This document shows, one piece after another, positions 1 to 11,102 of a stretch of 64,000 nt of DNA. The position numbers were made by a program, and so were the translations under genes. This stretch comes from Chakrabartia godavariana (lineage in GTDB: Bacteria; Pseudomonadota; Alphaproteobacteria; Sphingomonadales; Sphingomonadaceae): positions 962,614 to 1,026,613 of the forward strand of contig RKSN01000002.1 in assembly GCA_005518185.1 (NCBI GenBank). The letters are read 5' to 3'. Position 1 is the stretch's first letter. Every line of letters begins with the position of its first letter. Under the pieces are notes generated by a model. That model saw only the letters and a program-made list of their open reading frames with translations, had not been told where the DNA came from and made no database searches.

Positions 1-1157
1 ATAATCAGGCTCATCGAGGCGCGCAGGTCGGTGGCCATGACAGGCGCGCCGACCAGCCGTTCAACGCCGCGCACGACGGCGGTGCGGCCCTTCACCTGGA
101 TGTCGGCGCCCATGCGGGCCAGTTCGGGCACGTGCATGTAGCGGTTTTCAAAGATTGTCTCGGTCAGCACGCTCGTCCCGTTGGCGCGCAGCAGCATCGC
201 CATGAACTGCGCCTGCATGTCGGTGGCAAAGCCGGGGAACGGCGCCGTCGACAGCGTGAGCGGACGCAGCTTGCCATCCGAGGAGACGGTGAGACCGTTC
301 TTGTGCTCGACGACCTCCACACCGGCCTCGCGCAGGGCGGCGAGCGTTGCGTGCATGTCATCGGGATTGGCACCAACGAGTTCAACCGACCCACCGGCCA
401 GTCCCACAGCGCAGGCATAGCTGCCCGCCTCGATCCGGTCGGGCATGACGGCATAGGTCGCCCCATGCAGGCGGTCGACGCCTTCAACGACGAGCTTTTC
501 GGTGCCAATGCCGTCAATATGCGCGCCCATGGCGACGAGCAGGTTGCACAGATCGACAATCTCCGGCTCACGCGCCGCATTTTCAAGGACACAGGTGCCC
601 TTGGCACGGACGGCCGCCATCAGCGCATTCTCGGTCGCGCCCACGGACACGACGGGAAAGACGATGGTGCCGCCGGGCAGGCGGCCGCCCTTGGCGCGGG
701 CCGTCACATAGCCTGCGGTGGTTTCAATCTCGGCGCCAAAGGCCTCCAACGCCTTCAGGTGGAGGTCAATCGGGCGGTTACCAATGGCACAGCCGCCGGG
801 CAGCGACACGGTCGCCTCGCCCGCCCGCGCGAGCAACGGGCCGAGCACGAGGATCGAGGCGCGCATCTTCCGCACGATGTCATAGGGCGCCATGGTCGCG
901 GTGACCTTGCCCGCGCGCAGCGTCATCACGCGGCCGAAATCCTCCGGCCGCGCGCCTTCGATCATGGTTGAACAGCCAAGCTGGTTCAGCAGGTGGCCGA
1001 AGCTGTCGACGTCGGCCAGGCGCGGCAGGTTGCGCAGCGTCAGCGGTTCATCGGTCAAGAGCGCGCAGGGCAGCAGCGTAAGTGCGGAGTTCTTGGCCCC
1101 CGAAATCGGAATGCGGCCATTAAGGCGATTGCCGCCGCGAATAAGTATCCTGTCCAT
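1..1157 (-). CDS. murA: UDP-N-acetylglucosamine 1-carboxyvinyltransferase (3' end beyond window)
   Basis: This enzyme transfers enolpyruvate from PEP to UDP-GlcNAc, the first committed cytoplasmic step of peptidoglycan synthesis. Translating the complement from the ATG at 1157 gives [20 protein letters not shown], followed by the conserved [16 protein letters not shown] segment with the substrate-binding Lys-Asn pair. The motif [16 protein letters not shown] follows at about residues 110-125 and [11 protein letters not shown] later. About 385 codons are present out of the usual 420-430, so the last 40 or so residues lie left of the window. In this family the catalytic cysteine loop reads G-C-x-I-G. 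The identification is firm. The gene is transcribed leftwards and its promoter must lie in the short gap before the acetyltransferase gene at 1206. Confidence 0.96.
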   Translation of the reverse strand, partial: MDRILIRGGNRLNGRIPISGAKNSALTLLPCALLTDEPLTLRNLPRLADVDSFGHLLNQLGCSTMIEGARPEDFGRVMTLRAGKVTATMAPYDIVRKMRASILVLGPLLARAGEATVSLPGGCAIGNRPIDLHLKALEAFGAEIETTAGYVTARAKGGRLPGGTIVFPVVSVGATENALMAAVRAKGTCVLENAAREPEIVDLCNLLVAMGAHIDGIGTEKLVVEGVDRLHGATYAVMPDRIEAGSYACAVGLAGGSVELVGANPDDMHATLAALREAGVEVVEHKNGLTVSSDGKLRPLTLSTAPFPGFATDMQAQFMAMLLRANGTSVLTETIFENRYMHVPELARMGADIQVKGRTAVVRGVERLVGAPVMATDLRASMSLI

Positions 1158-1205
1158 CGATTGGCTTCTAACGCAAGCCGCCCCAAGGGCAAGACCTGCG
1201 CAATG

Positions 1206-1736
1206 CTATGCAGCCCCGGGGGCGGTCCGCCGGTACACGCCGACCGGGCCGATCACGCCGTCACTGTCGGCAAAGTGTTGAAATCCGATCTTGGCGGCGA
1301 CCTTTTGCGAGGCGACATTTCCGGGATCGATGATGCAGCGCACTTCGGCCTTGAGCGCACCGTCTGCCCATTGCAGCACAGCGGCCATGGCTTCAGTCGC
1401 CAGGCCCTTCCCCCAGGCATCAGGCACGAACGCCCAGCCGGCTTCGGGATACCCCTCCAGCGCGTCGATCCCGCGTTCAAAGCGGGCGAGACCGCCATTG
1501 CCGAGAAACGCGCCCGATTGCCGGTCAACAAAGGCCCAATAGCCATAGCCGAGCAAGGCCCAGAGGCCGGCCGCCTGCGTGAACTTCACCCAGCTTTCCT
1601 GACGGGCGCGCGGCTTGCCGCCGATAAAGGCGGTCATCCGTGCATCGGCCCATGCCGCGGCATAGGCCTCCCAATGGTCGAGCGCGAGGGGCGCGAGGAT
1701 GAGACGGTCGGTGGTCAGCGTGGGCGCGAGGGTCAT
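1206..1736 (-). CDS. GNAT acetyltransferase (RimJ/RimL-like)
   Basis: This 176-residue protein has the layout of RimJ/RimL-type GNAT N-acetyltransferases. An N-terminal TDRLILAPL strand is followed by a central GNGGLARFERG region. The acetyl-CoA pyrophosphate-binding segment is DAWGKGLATEAM (about residues 108-120), and a C-terminal VASQKVAAKIGFQ helix-strand completes the fold. The family acetylates protein N-termini, antibiotics or small metabolites, and nothing here indicates the substrate. It lies between murA and a metal-dependent hydrolase on the same strand, with an 18-bp gap to the hydrolase stop, so it may be read from the hydrolase promoter. Confidence 0.85.
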   Translation of the reverse strand: MTLAPTLTTDRLILAPLALDHWEAYAAAWADARMTAFIGGKPRARQESWVKFTQAAGLWALLGYGYWAFVDRQSGAFLGNGGLARFERGIDALEGYPEAGWAFVPDAWGKGLATEAMAAVLQWADGALKAEVRCIIDPGNVASQKVAAKIGFQHFADSDGVIGPVGVYRRTAPGAA

Positions 1737-1753
1737 GCGCCCCTGCTAGCGGA

Positions 1754-2617
1754 TCAGGCGGCCGCCGTCACGGGCGCGCGTGCAGCCTCATAGTCGCTGT
1801 CGAACTTGCCGATCAGGTGCCGGTCATCTTCGTTCCACGGATGGAAGCCGGGCAGGAAATAGGTCGCCCAAGGCAGGACGAGCTTACGCAGCGTACCCGG
1901 CCGACCGAGCAGGAACCAGATCAGCCCGCGATGCGCGGCCCAGCCGGTGATGCCATCCTGCGCGAGCAGATTGAGCATCCCGATATAGCGGTTCTTCCAG
2001 AAATTGATCGAGACGAGCAGCATCAGCGTCGACTTCATCCGCCAGCGCTTCCACCGGCTCCAGTCGCGCGTGGCGTGCAGCCAGGTGTCATAGGCGACGC
2101 CCTTATGTTCGATTTCCTCAATCGCGTGCCATTTCCACAGGTCGACTTCCTCGCCTTCCCCATTGCGGAAGGCGTGCGGGTCTTCGAGAAACTGCTTGGC
2201 GAGAATGGCCGTGTAATGCTCAAGCGCCATCGTCACGCACAGGTTCACGATCTGCGGGCGCGACTTGATCAGATCCATGACATGGCTGACCTGCTTGTTG
2301 AGGAAGCTGATGTCATAGCCCGCCTGTTCGACGCGGTTGTTGAACGCCACATGCTCCCGCGTATGCATCACTTCCTGGCTGACAAAGGCGCGGATTTCCT
2401 TTTCCAGCTTGGGCGGCACGCCGTCGCGGAACGCCTTCACCGCCTCGATGAACATCGCCTCCCCCTTGGGGAAGGTGACCGAGAGCGCGTTGTAGAAAGC
2501 CGTTGCAAAAGGATCGCCGCCAGCCCACCAACGCCCCTGCGCCGTGTTGCGGCCAAAGCGCCGGTCGCGCGGCGTGATGGTCAGATCGGCCGGGGTCTTC
2601 ATGGCGGCAGCAGTCAT
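1754..2617 (-). CDS. Predicted metal-dependent hydrolase (PF10118-type)
   Basis: This 287-residue protein matches the bacterial family annotated as predicted metal-dependent hydrolases. Its probable metal-ligand motifs lie in helices: FVSQEVMHTREHVAFN (about residues 84-99), a second EHYTA, and HAIEEIEHKGVAYD (about 165-178). The repeated E-x2-H pattern resembles ferritin-like di-metal helical bundles. The reaction is unknown. The gene is divergent from a TetR regulator across only 45 bp, a common arrangement when the regulator controls the neighbouring enzyme. Because TetR proteins of this type often sense hydrophobic ligands, a role in lipid or xenobiotic metabolism is plausible but only inferred. 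Confidence 0.8.
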   Translation of the reverse strand: MTAAAMKTPADLTITPRDRRFGRNTAQGRWWAGGDPFATAFYNALSVTFPKGEAMFIEAVKAFRDGVPPKLEKEIRAFVSQEVMHTREHVAFNNRVEQAGYDISFLNKQVSHVMDLIKSRPQIVNLCVTMALEHYTAILAKQFLEDPHAFRNGEGEEVDLWKWHAIEEIEHKGVAYDTWLHATRDWSRWKRWRMKSTLMLLVSINFWKNRYIGMLNLLAQDGITGWAAHRGLIWFLLGRPGTLRKLVLPWATYFLPGFHPWNEDDRHLIGKFDSDYEAARAPVTAAA

Positions 2618-2643
2618 GCGCGAATCTCCTCTGGGCCTTGAAA

Positions 2644-2657
2644 TAAGGGATTACTTA
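2644..2657. promoter_or_regulatory. Candidate TetR operator in divergent spacer
   Basis: The 45-bp spacer between the hydrolase and the tetR gene contains TAAG-N6-CTTA, a dyad ending five bases before the tetR ATG. TetR-family operators are usually dyads that overlap the divergent promoters of the regulator and its target. The arms are short (4 bp), so this call rests mainly on position. No Shine-Dalgarno sequence fits between the dyad and the ATG. Confidence 0.35.
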
Positions 2658-2662
2658 CACGA

Positions 2663-3253
2663 ATGTCAATAGATCGAAAGCGCCTCTCCCCCGAAGAAAG
2701 CCGCGCCGCTGCGCTGGACGCGGCGAGCGCAATTCTGATCGAGGCTGGGCCGCAGGCCGTCACGCTGAAGGCGGTCGCCGCGCGGATGGGGCGGACACAT
2801 GCCAATCTGCTGCATCATTTCGGATCGGCAGCCGGGCTGCAGATGGCGCTCGCCGCGCATCTGGCGGGGACCGTGTGCGACTCGATCGCCGACCTCATCC
2901 TCCAGAACCGCGACAGCGAGCCGGACCCGGAACGCGTCGTCAACATGGCGTTCGACACCTTTGTCGAAAAGGGCGCGGCGCAGCTCGCCACCTGGATGAT
3001 CCTGTCGGGCAACGAAAATGCGCTCAATCCCGTCGTTGATGCCATCCATGAGCTGATCGACGAGATCGGCGAGGGGCAGATGGACAAGTCGATGCATGAG
3101 GACACGCTGCACCTCGTTCTGCTGGCCATGGGCGATGCGCTGCTGGGCGAACCGCTTGCCAAGTCACTCGGCCTTCCGCGCGATGCGGCGCGCCAGATTG
3201 CGACGCGTCAGCTGAAGGCCTCTCCCCGGCTCGCCCCGCGCCTCGCCTCCTGA
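2663..3253 (+). CDS. TetR/AcrR family transcriptional regulator
   Basis: This 196-residue protein is a typical TetR-type repressor. The N-terminal helix-turn-helix spans about residues 14-55 (ALDAASAILIEAGPQAVTLK, then VAARMGRTHANLLHHFGS), with the HxNLxHHFG recognition-helix ending characteristic of the family. The C-terminal half is helical and would bind the ligand and form the dimer. The ATG at 2663 has no upstream ribosome binding site, and no alternative start precedes the HTH, so the mRNA may be leaderless. It probably regulates itself and the divergent hydrolase gene at 1754-2617. The ligand is unknown. Confidence 0.88.
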   Translation: MSIDRKRLSPEESRAAALDAASAILIEAGPQAVTLKAVAARMGRTHANLLHHFGSAAGLQMALAAHLAGTVCDSIADLILQNRDSEPDPERVVNMAFDTFVEKGAAQLATWMILSGNENALNPVVDAIHELIDEIGEGQMDKSMHEDTLHLVLLAMGDALLGEPLAKSLGLPRDAARQIATRQLKASPRLAPRLAS

Positions 3254-3303
3254 ACGGGCGGCGCTGACGCGGCAACCCTTCCCATTTCTGCGGTTTCCCC
3301 TAA

Positions 3304-5455
<2,152 letters not shown>

Positions 5456-5459
<4 letters not shown>

Positions 5460-6367
5460 CGACGACGATTGCGGTCACGGGCGCGACGGGGTTTGTCGGA
5501 TCGACGCTCCTCACGCTGGCGGTCGCGCAGGGCTATAACGTCCGCGCGCTCACCCGGCGTCCGCAGCCCGCGCGCGCCGGTGTCGTCTGGATTGAAGGCG
5601 CGCTCGACACCCCGGAAAGCCTGTCGCAACTGGTCGAAGGAGCGGACGCCGTCATCCATGTGGCAGGCGTCGTCAACGCGCGCGACCGCAATGGCTTTGA
5701 ACAGGGCAATATCCGGGGCACCGAGGCCATTATCGCCGCGACCAGGGCGGCAGGCGTGACGCGCTTCGTCCATGTCTCCTCGCTCGCCGCGCGCGAACCG
5801 GACCTTTCAGTCTATGGCTGGTCGAAGGCGGGGGCCGAAGATGCTTTGCGCGCCAGTGGGCTCGACTGGGCCATGGTCCGCCCGCCCGCCATTTACGGCC
5901 CCGGCGACATGGAGATGCGCGACATCTTCAAGATGGCCAAGACCGGCCTCATGTTGATGCCGCCGGCCGGGCATCTTTCGGTCATCCATGCGGGCGATCT
6001 GGTGCGGCTGCTGCTGGCACTTTCCAGCCCTGACGCGCCGGTCGGGCAGATTTACGAAGTCGATGACGGAAAGACGGGCGGCTGGACCCATGTCGAATTC
6101 GCCAAGGCCATTGCCGACGCCGTGTGCCGCCGCGCGCTCGTCCTTTCAACGCCGCGCGCCGTGCTGAAGCTGGGTTCGGCTATCGACCGGCTGGTACGCG
6201 GCGACAAGGCCAAGCTCACCGCCGACCGGGTCAATTATTTCTGCCACCCCGACTGGCGCGTAAACCCGTCCGCCCGCCCGGATGGCGCGCTTTGGACGCC
6301 GCAGATCGAGACGCACAGGGGATTGCGGGAGACGGCCGACTGGTATCGGGCAGCGAGACTCCTTTAG
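5456..6367 (+). CDS. NAD(P)-dependent epimerase/dehydratase (extended SDR)
   Basis: This 303-residue Rossmann-fold protein begins with the nucleotide-binding motif TGATGFVG and contains VIHVAGVVNA and an S/YGWSK active-site segment (Ser-Tyr-Lys type; YGWSKAGAE at about residue 121). These place it among extended or atypical short-chain dehydrogenases. The GTG start overlaps the proB stop by four bases, so it is the third gene of an obgE-proB-SDR unit. Related proteins act on nucleotide sugars or as quinone-biosynthesis accessory proteins, and the substrate here is unknown. A repeat-rich spacer follows the stop. Confidence 0.85.
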
Positions 6368-6388
6368 CCGCCCATCACCAACCCTCCT

Positions 6389-6484
6389 CCTGAACTTGGT
6401 TCAGGTTCCATCAGCTTCCATGATCCCGGACTTGGCACCACACCGGCGAGGCCAGTGTTCATGGTTGCTGAAACAAGTTCAGCA
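6389..6484. repeat. Dispersed intergenic inverted repeats
   Basis: Two short hairpin units lie in the 186-bp convergent gap. CCTGAAC-TTG-GTTCAGG occupies 6389-6405 and TGCTGAA-ACAAG-TTCAGCA occupies 6466-6484. Both arms carry the CTGAAC/GTTCAG core, in the style of REP-like elements scattered between genes of sphingomonads. They could also act as transcription terminators for the converging genes. No coding potential is seen in the gap. Confidence 0.6.
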
Positions 6485-6553
6485 TGACGAAATGGAACGC
6501 TCGATCCTCCCTTTTCGGGGGAGTTTTGCGAAGTGCGGGAGGAACAGGAAAAG

Positions 6554-7762
6554 CTAAACCCGCAACCCCTGCAGCATCATCGGCAGATTCCCGCTCTCGC
6601 CGCGTGCCTCTGACATGAAGAGATCCTTCACCGGCTTGGCTCGCTGCACGGCGTCAAGGCCGAAGCGGCGCACGGCGCGCGCGGCCTTGCCGGGCAGGCC
6701 GAACAGACGGACAAGGCTGTCGCAGGCAAAGGTCACCGCCATCACGTCCCCGGCGCGCCAGCGCTGATAGCGTGCGAGAAGCTGGGCATCGCCGAGGTCG
6801 AGGCCGAGACGCGCGCCATCCACCAGCACTTCGGCCATGACCGCCACGTCGCGTAGCCCCAAGTTGAACCCCTGCCCTGCAATCGGGTGGATGCCGTGCC
6901 CCGCATCCCCGACGAGCGCGAGGCGCTTTTCCGTCATCTTGGCCGTGTGGCGGAAATGGAGCGGATAAAGCGCGCGCGGCGCCGCAAAGCTCAAATCGCC
7001 CAGAATGTCCGCTGTCACCCGCGAGACTTCCGCCAGGAAAGCGCGGTCGCCAAGCTTCATCGCGGCCTTGGCATGATCGTCGGGGAGCGACCAGACGAGC
7101 GCGGAGCGCGTGCCGGGGTTCATCGGCAGGAGCGCGACCGGTCCGCCGGGATAGAAGATCTGATGCGCGATATTCTGATGCGGAATGGCATGGTCGAGCG
7201 CGGTGACGATGCTCATCGAAGCATAGTCCCACGCGGCAACGTTGATGCCGACGGCGTCGCGCGTCGAGCTGTACCGCCCCTCGCACACGAGCAGCAGCGG
7301 CGCGGTGACGGTCGTTCCGTCCGACAGGCACGCCGTCACGCGATGGTCACCGCGGTCGAGCGTCTCGGCGGTGACGCCAAATTTGCGCGTTACATGCGGC
7401 GCCTTCTGGATCATCGCCCAGAGCTCGCGGCGCAGCACGCGGTTTTCGAGCATCAGGCCCAGCGGGTCAGCCATGTCGTCCGTCTCGAAGTCGAGCGGAC
7501 GTCCGTCGGCGCCGTCGCGCACCTCGATCCGGCGGATCGGGCAGGCCTCTTCGCGCATTCGGGGGCCGATGCCGATGGCATCGAACATTTTCCAGCTGCT
7601 TGAGGAAATGGCGGTCACGCGGCCGTCGAATTCGGTCGTCAGCGTGCCCGCCGGATCGACCGGATCGATGACCACCGATTTAAGGCCGTGGACGTCCAGA
7701 GCCAGCGCCATTGTCTGGCCGATCAGGCCGCCGCCGAGGATGATGATGTCATGCGAGTCCAT
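6554..7762 (-). CDS. UbiH/UbiF/COQ6-family FAD-dependent hydroxylase
   Basis: This is a class A flavoprotein monooxygenase of the ubiquinone-biosynthesis type, which hydroxylates the aromatic ring of quinone intermediates at the membrane. Starting at the ATG at 7762, the N-terminus is MDSHDIIILGGGLIGQ, the GxGxxG FAD-binding fingerprint. The diagnostic second FAD motif GDAGHGIHPIAGQGFNLG is at about residues 285-302. The 402-residue length fits UbiH/UbiF/UbiL proteins. An upstream in-frame start at 7798 would add 12 residues before the Rossmann strand and is less likely. Alphaproteobacteria differ in how many such hydroxylases they carry, so the ring position modified cannot be assigned. Confidence 0.88.
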   Translation of the reverse strand: MDSHDIIILGGGLIGQTMALALDVHGLKSVVIDPVDPAGTLTTEFDGRVTAISSSSWKMFDAIGIGPRMREEACPIRRIEVRDGADGRPLDFETDDMADPLGLMLENRVLRRELWAMIQKAPHVTRKFGVTAETLDRGDHRVTACLSDGTTVTAPLLLVCEGRYSSTRDAVGINVAAWDYASMSIVTALDHAIPHQNIAHQIFYPGGPVALLPMNPGTRSALVWSLPDDHAKAAMKLGDRAFLAEVSRVTADILGDLSFAAPRALYPLHFRHTAKMTEKRLALVGDAGHGIHPIAGQGFNLGLRDVAVMAEVLVDGARLGLDLGDAQLLARYQRWRAGDVMAVTFACDSLVRLFGLPGKAARAVRRFGLDAVQRAKPVKDLFMSEARGESGNLPMMLQGLRV

Positions 7763-7888
7763 GGTCCATGGCCATAGCCGAAGCGGGCCACGACTCAAGC
7801 TTTTCGGCGCGACTCTTGACGGCGAGTCAGCGGCTGGCGCATGAGGGCAACCGGAACATTATGCGCACGCAGGACAAGGAGGCGCGGC

Positions 7889-10213
7889 ATGGCATCGCGG
7901 GCGCCGGAATGGCGTGAATCGGTCAAACGTGGGGCAATCCGCAGCGGCGCGCTGATCGGCGCGATCGCGCTTGCCCTGGGCGCACTCCTCCTCGTCCTCG
8001 CGCTCGCCAGCTATCGGCCAAGCGACCCGTCGATGAACACGGCAGCAGGCGGCCCCGTCAACAATCTGCTGGGCCTTCCGGGTGCCTGGATCTCCGATTT
8101 CCTGCTCTGGCTGCTCGGCCCCTGTGTCGGCCTGTTCGTTCCGCAAATGCTCATCAATGCGCGCCGCCTCTGGGCCAAGGTGTCAGTGCTGGGCTGGAAA
8201 CGCCGCGCGCTCGGTGCGCTCGCCGGCATTGCGCTCGTCGATACCGGCCTTGCCCTGTTCCGCCCCGGCGCATTTGAAAACCTGCCCGGCGGCCTTGGCG
8301 GGACGGTGGGCGTCACGGTCGGCGGCATCCTTCAGTGGCTGATGTCCTTTGCCCCGCCCGCCGACTGGATGACATGGGTTCGCTGGGGTCTGGCGGGGGT
8401 GATCGCGCTCGGCGGCATCGTTATCTGGGCCCGCAGCCTTGGCCTTGACGAGGATGAGCGCGCCTGGCTGTTCCGGCGGCGTCAGAAGGACGATGCGGTC
8501 CGCGCGCTGCCCGCGCCGTTCGACGAGGAAGACGATGTTATGCCCGCGCGGCCCGAGCCGCAGCGCCCGACCATTTCGGAACCCCGCCCGGCGCCGGTCA
8601 TCGACGAAGGGCGGACCAAGCCCGTCATTCAGGACAAGCCCGCACCCGCCGCGCCCAAGGCAGCCGAGAAGTCGAGCCAGACGGCGCTGCCGCTGGGCGA
8701 CCGTTATGTGCTGCCGTCGCTCGATCTGCTGAGCCCCGCGCCCGCGTCGGCGGCAAGCCCGCTCGACAAGGTCGCGCTCGAACGCAATGCGCGGCTGCTG
8801 GAAACCGTCCTCGATGACTTCCACGTCAAGGGGCAGATCGTCGAGGTCCGCCCCGGCCCGGTCGTGACCATGTACGAGCTTGAGCCCGCCTCTGGCATCA
8901 AGGCGAGCCGTGTCATCCAGCTGGCCGATGACATCGCACGCAACATGTCGGCCCTGTCGGCGCGCGTGGCGACAATCCCCGGCCGGACCGTGATCGGCAT
9001 CGAGCTGCCCAACCAGAAGCGCGAAAGCGTCGTCCTGCATGAGCTGATTGCCAGCCACGCCTTCAATGAACAGTCGGGCCAGCTGCCTATCGTGCTGGGC
9101 AAGAACATCGCGGGCGACCCCGTCATCGCGGACCTGGCGCCCATGCCGCACCTGCTGGTCGCGGGCACCACCGGCTCGGGCAAGTCGGTCGGTCTCAACG
9201 CCATGATCGTGTCGCTGCTTTACCGCCTGACGCCCGATCAGTGCCGGATGATCATGATCGACCCGAAGATGCTCGAACTCAGCATCTACGACGACATCCC
9301 CCATCTCCTTTCGCCCGTGGTGACGGAGCCTGCCAAGGCGATCCGCGCGCTCAAATGGGCGGTCGAGCAGATGGAGGACCGCTACCGGATGATGGCCTCG
9401 GTCGGCGTGCGTAGCCTGGCCAGCTTCAATGAAAAGGTCCGCTCGGCAAACCAGAAGGGCGCCTTCCTCGGCCGCCGCGTTCAGACGGGTTATGATTCGG
9501 CAACCGGCCAGCCGATCTATGAGGAAGAGCAGCTCGACTATCAGCCGCTGCCGCAGATCGTCGTCATCGTCGACGAACTTGCCGACCTGATGATGACGGC
9601 GGGCAAGGAAGTCGAATTCCTGATCCAGCGCCTCGCGCAAAAGGCGCGCGCGGCCGGCATCCACCTCATCATGGCGACGCAGCGCCCCTCGGTCGACGTC
9701 ATCACCGGCGTCATCAAGGCGAACCTGCCGACACGCATCAGCTTTGCCGTGACGTCGAAGATCGACAGTCGCACGATCCTGGGCGAACAGGGCGCCGAAC
9801 AGCTGCTTGGCAAGGGCGACATGCTTTACATGCCCGGCGGCAAGCAGATCGCCCGCGTCCACGGGCCGTTCGTGTCCGATGAGGAAGTGCGGGCCGTGGC
9901 TGACCATTGGCGATCGCAGGGGTCACCCGAATATATCCAGGCCGTCACCGAAGAGCCCGAAGAGGGCGGCTGGGACATGGAAGGCGCGCCCACGGGCGAG
10001 GACTCGGCCGAAGACCAGATGTACCGCAAGGCCCTGCAGGTGGTTGCCGAAAGCCAGAAGGCCTCGACCAGCTATATCCAGCGGCAGCTGCGCATCGGTT
10101 ATAACTCGGCGGCGCGACTGATCGAGCGGATGGAGCTTGAGGGCAAGGTCAGCCGGCCGGATCATGTCGGTCGCCGCGAAGTTCTCATTGATCCGGATGG
10201 CCACGCGATCTGA
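7889..10213 (+). CDS. ftsK: DNA translocase FtsK
   Basis: FtsK couples chromosome-dimer resolution and terminus segregation to septum closure. The protein (774 residues from the ATG at 7889) has about four N-terminal membrane segments, a short Pro/Ala-rich linker (about residues 200-280), and the motor domain with Walker A AGTTGSGKS and Walker B IVVIVDELADLMM. A C-terminal winged-helix gamma domain (SYIQRQLRIGYNSAARLIER) would read KOPS sequences. The start is fixed by a perfect AAGGAGG at 7876-7882, six bases upstream; an in-frame start at 7841 lacks this. The gene is followed 79 bp later by lolA. Confidence 0.96.
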   Translation: MASRAPEWRESVKRGAIRSGALIGAIALALGALLLVLALASYRPSDPSMNTAAGGPVNNLLGLPGAWISDFLLWLLGPCVGLFVPQMLINARRLWAKVSVLGWKRRALGALAGIALVDTGLALFRPGAFENLPGGLGGTVGVTVGGILQWLMSFAPPADWMTWVRWGLAGVIALGGIVIWARSLGLDEDERAWLFRRRQKDDAVRALPAPFDEEDDVMPARPEPQRPTISEPRPAPVIDEGRTKPVIQDKPAPAAPKAAEKSSQTALPLGDRYVLPSLDLLSPAPASAASPLDKVALERNARLLETVLDDFHVKGQIVEVRPGPVVTMYELEPASGIKASRVIQLADDIARNMSALSARVATIPGRTVIGIELPNQKRESVVLHELIASHAFNEQSGQLPIVLGKNIAGDPVIADLAPMPHLLVAGTTGSGKSVGLNAMIVSLLYRLTPDQCRMIMIDPKMLELSIYDDIPHLLSPVVTEPAKAIRALKWAVEQMEDRYRMMASVGVRSLASFNEKVRSANQKGAFLGRRVQTGYDSATGQPIYEEEQLDYQPLPQIVVIVDELADLMMTAGKEVEFLIQRLAQKARAAGIHLIMATQRPSVDVITGVIKANLPTRISFAVTSKIDSRTILGEQGAEQLLGKGDMLYMPGGKQIARVHGPFVSDEEVRAVADHWRSQGSPEYIQAVTEEPEEGGWDMEGAPTGEDSAEDQMYRKALQVVAESQKASTSYIQRQLRIGYNSAARLIERMELEGKVSRPDHVGRREVLIDPDGHAI

Positions 10214-10292
10214 CGCTCGCGCGACGACAGGTTCATTCCGGGTTCAAAGCCAGCCTGCTTAGGGTCCGCCCCTGCACCCATCGGAGACGATC

Positions 10293-10910
10293 ATGAAGTT
10301 CGCCCTGCCCCTTTCTGCCGCAACCGCCCTTGCGCTGACCGCAGCGGCACCCGCCCCGGCCCAGTCCGGCAGCCTTGCCGCCGTGTCCGCGCACCTGAAG
10401 GCGGTGACGACCATGACGGCGGACTTCACCCAGACCGACCGGGCGGGCAAGACAGTGGCCGGAACGCTGAGCCTCAAGCGGCCGGGCAAGGTCCGCTTCC
10501 AATATCAAAAGGGTGTGCCCATCCTGATCGTGGGCGATGGAAAGGCGTTGACCTTCATCGACTATTCGGTGCGGCAGGTGCAGCGCTGGCCGATTGGCAG
10601 CACGCCGCTTGGCGTCCTCCTGAACCCCGACCGCGACCTGACGGGCATCGCCAAGCTGGTGCCCGCCGCGAACCCCCGCATCACTCTGGTCGAGGCGCGC
10701 GACAAGAAGCATCCCGAATATGGCGTCATCACCCTCGCCTTCAGCAAGAACGACTCGGCCCCCGCCGGGTTGATGCTCGAAGGATGGGTGTCGATCGACT
10801 CCCAGAACAACCGGACGACCGTTCGCCTGACGAATCAGCGATTCAACGGCCCAATTTCCGATAAAACGTTCAATTGGAGCGACCCACGGCCGAAAGGGCC
10901 GCGCGGCTGA
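10293..10910 (+). CDS. lolA: LolA-like outer-membrane lipoprotein carrier
   Basis: LolA carries lipoproteins through the periplasm from the LolCDE complex to the outer membrane. The 205-residue protein has a cleavable signal peptide (MKFALPLSAATALALTAA, then APAPAQS with a likely cut after PAQ). The LolA fold follows: MTADFTQTDRAGKTVAGTL, RPGKVRFQY, and a C-terminal amphipathic segment. Alphaproteobacterial LolA is divergent but is usually found next to ftsK, as here. A proline- and glycine-rich tail (DPRPKGPRG) ends the protein. A candidate small RNA and terminator follow. Confidence 0.9.
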   Translation: MKFALPLSAATALALTAAAPAPAQSGSLAAVSAHLKAVTTMTADFTQTDRAGKTVAGTLSLKRPGKVRFQYQKGVPILIVGDGKALTFIDYSVRQVQRWPIGSTPLGVLLNPDRDLTGIAKLVPAANPRITLVEARDKKHPEYGVITLAFSKNDSAPAGLMLEGWVSIDSQNNRTTVRLTNQRFNGPISDKTFNWSDPRPKGPRG

Positions 10911-10955
10911 CAATTCATTCATCTTGGCGACAGGAAGAAAAGCCTAATTTCACAT

Positions 10956-11078
10956 GGCTTTCGCGGGACAGCTGACGAGATTCCCCCCTGTTGCTCGTCA
11001 GATAACAACCGCAAAAGTCAGCGTGACGAACGCTAGCTAGACCCCCGCTCCACGCCCCCGGAGCGGGGGTCATTGTTT
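10956..11078 (+). ncRNA. Candidate trans-acting small RNA, three stem-loops
   Basis: The 192-bp gap between lolA and the converging acetyltransferase gene holds three consecutive hairpins on the plus strand. The first is CTGACGAG/CTCGTCAG (10972-10979 with 10994-11001), whose 14-nt loop contains six C. The second is AGCGT/ACGCT (11020-11034). The third is a perfect 12-bp GC stem with a loop of five C followed by U-rich sequence. C-rich loops can pair with Shine-Dalgarno sequences, as known for several alphaproteobacterial sRNAs. A weak promoter-like TTGGCG (10924) and TAATTT (10945) precede it. The alternative is an unusually structured lolA 3' UTR. The 5' end is inferred. Confidence 0.45.
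11040..11071 (+). terminator. Intrinsic terminator after lolA / candidate sRNA
   Basis: A perfect 12-bp stem, GACCCCCGCTCC with GGAGCGGGGGTC, encloses an 8-nt loop and is followed by ATTGTTTGT. It terminates rightward transcription from lolA or from the candidate sRNA. The dyad could also stop the converging operon, although no T-run is seen on that side. Confidence 0.85.
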
Positions 11079-11102
11079 GTCGAACGCCTACGTTTGCCCG
11101 GG

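Noticed and set aside
8183..9907. 574-codon open frame opposite ftsK
   Set aside because: It is a shadow of the GC-rich ftsK coding strand. It has no recognisable domain, is rich in His/Arg/Asp as expected for the antisense frame, and ftsK is unequivocal.
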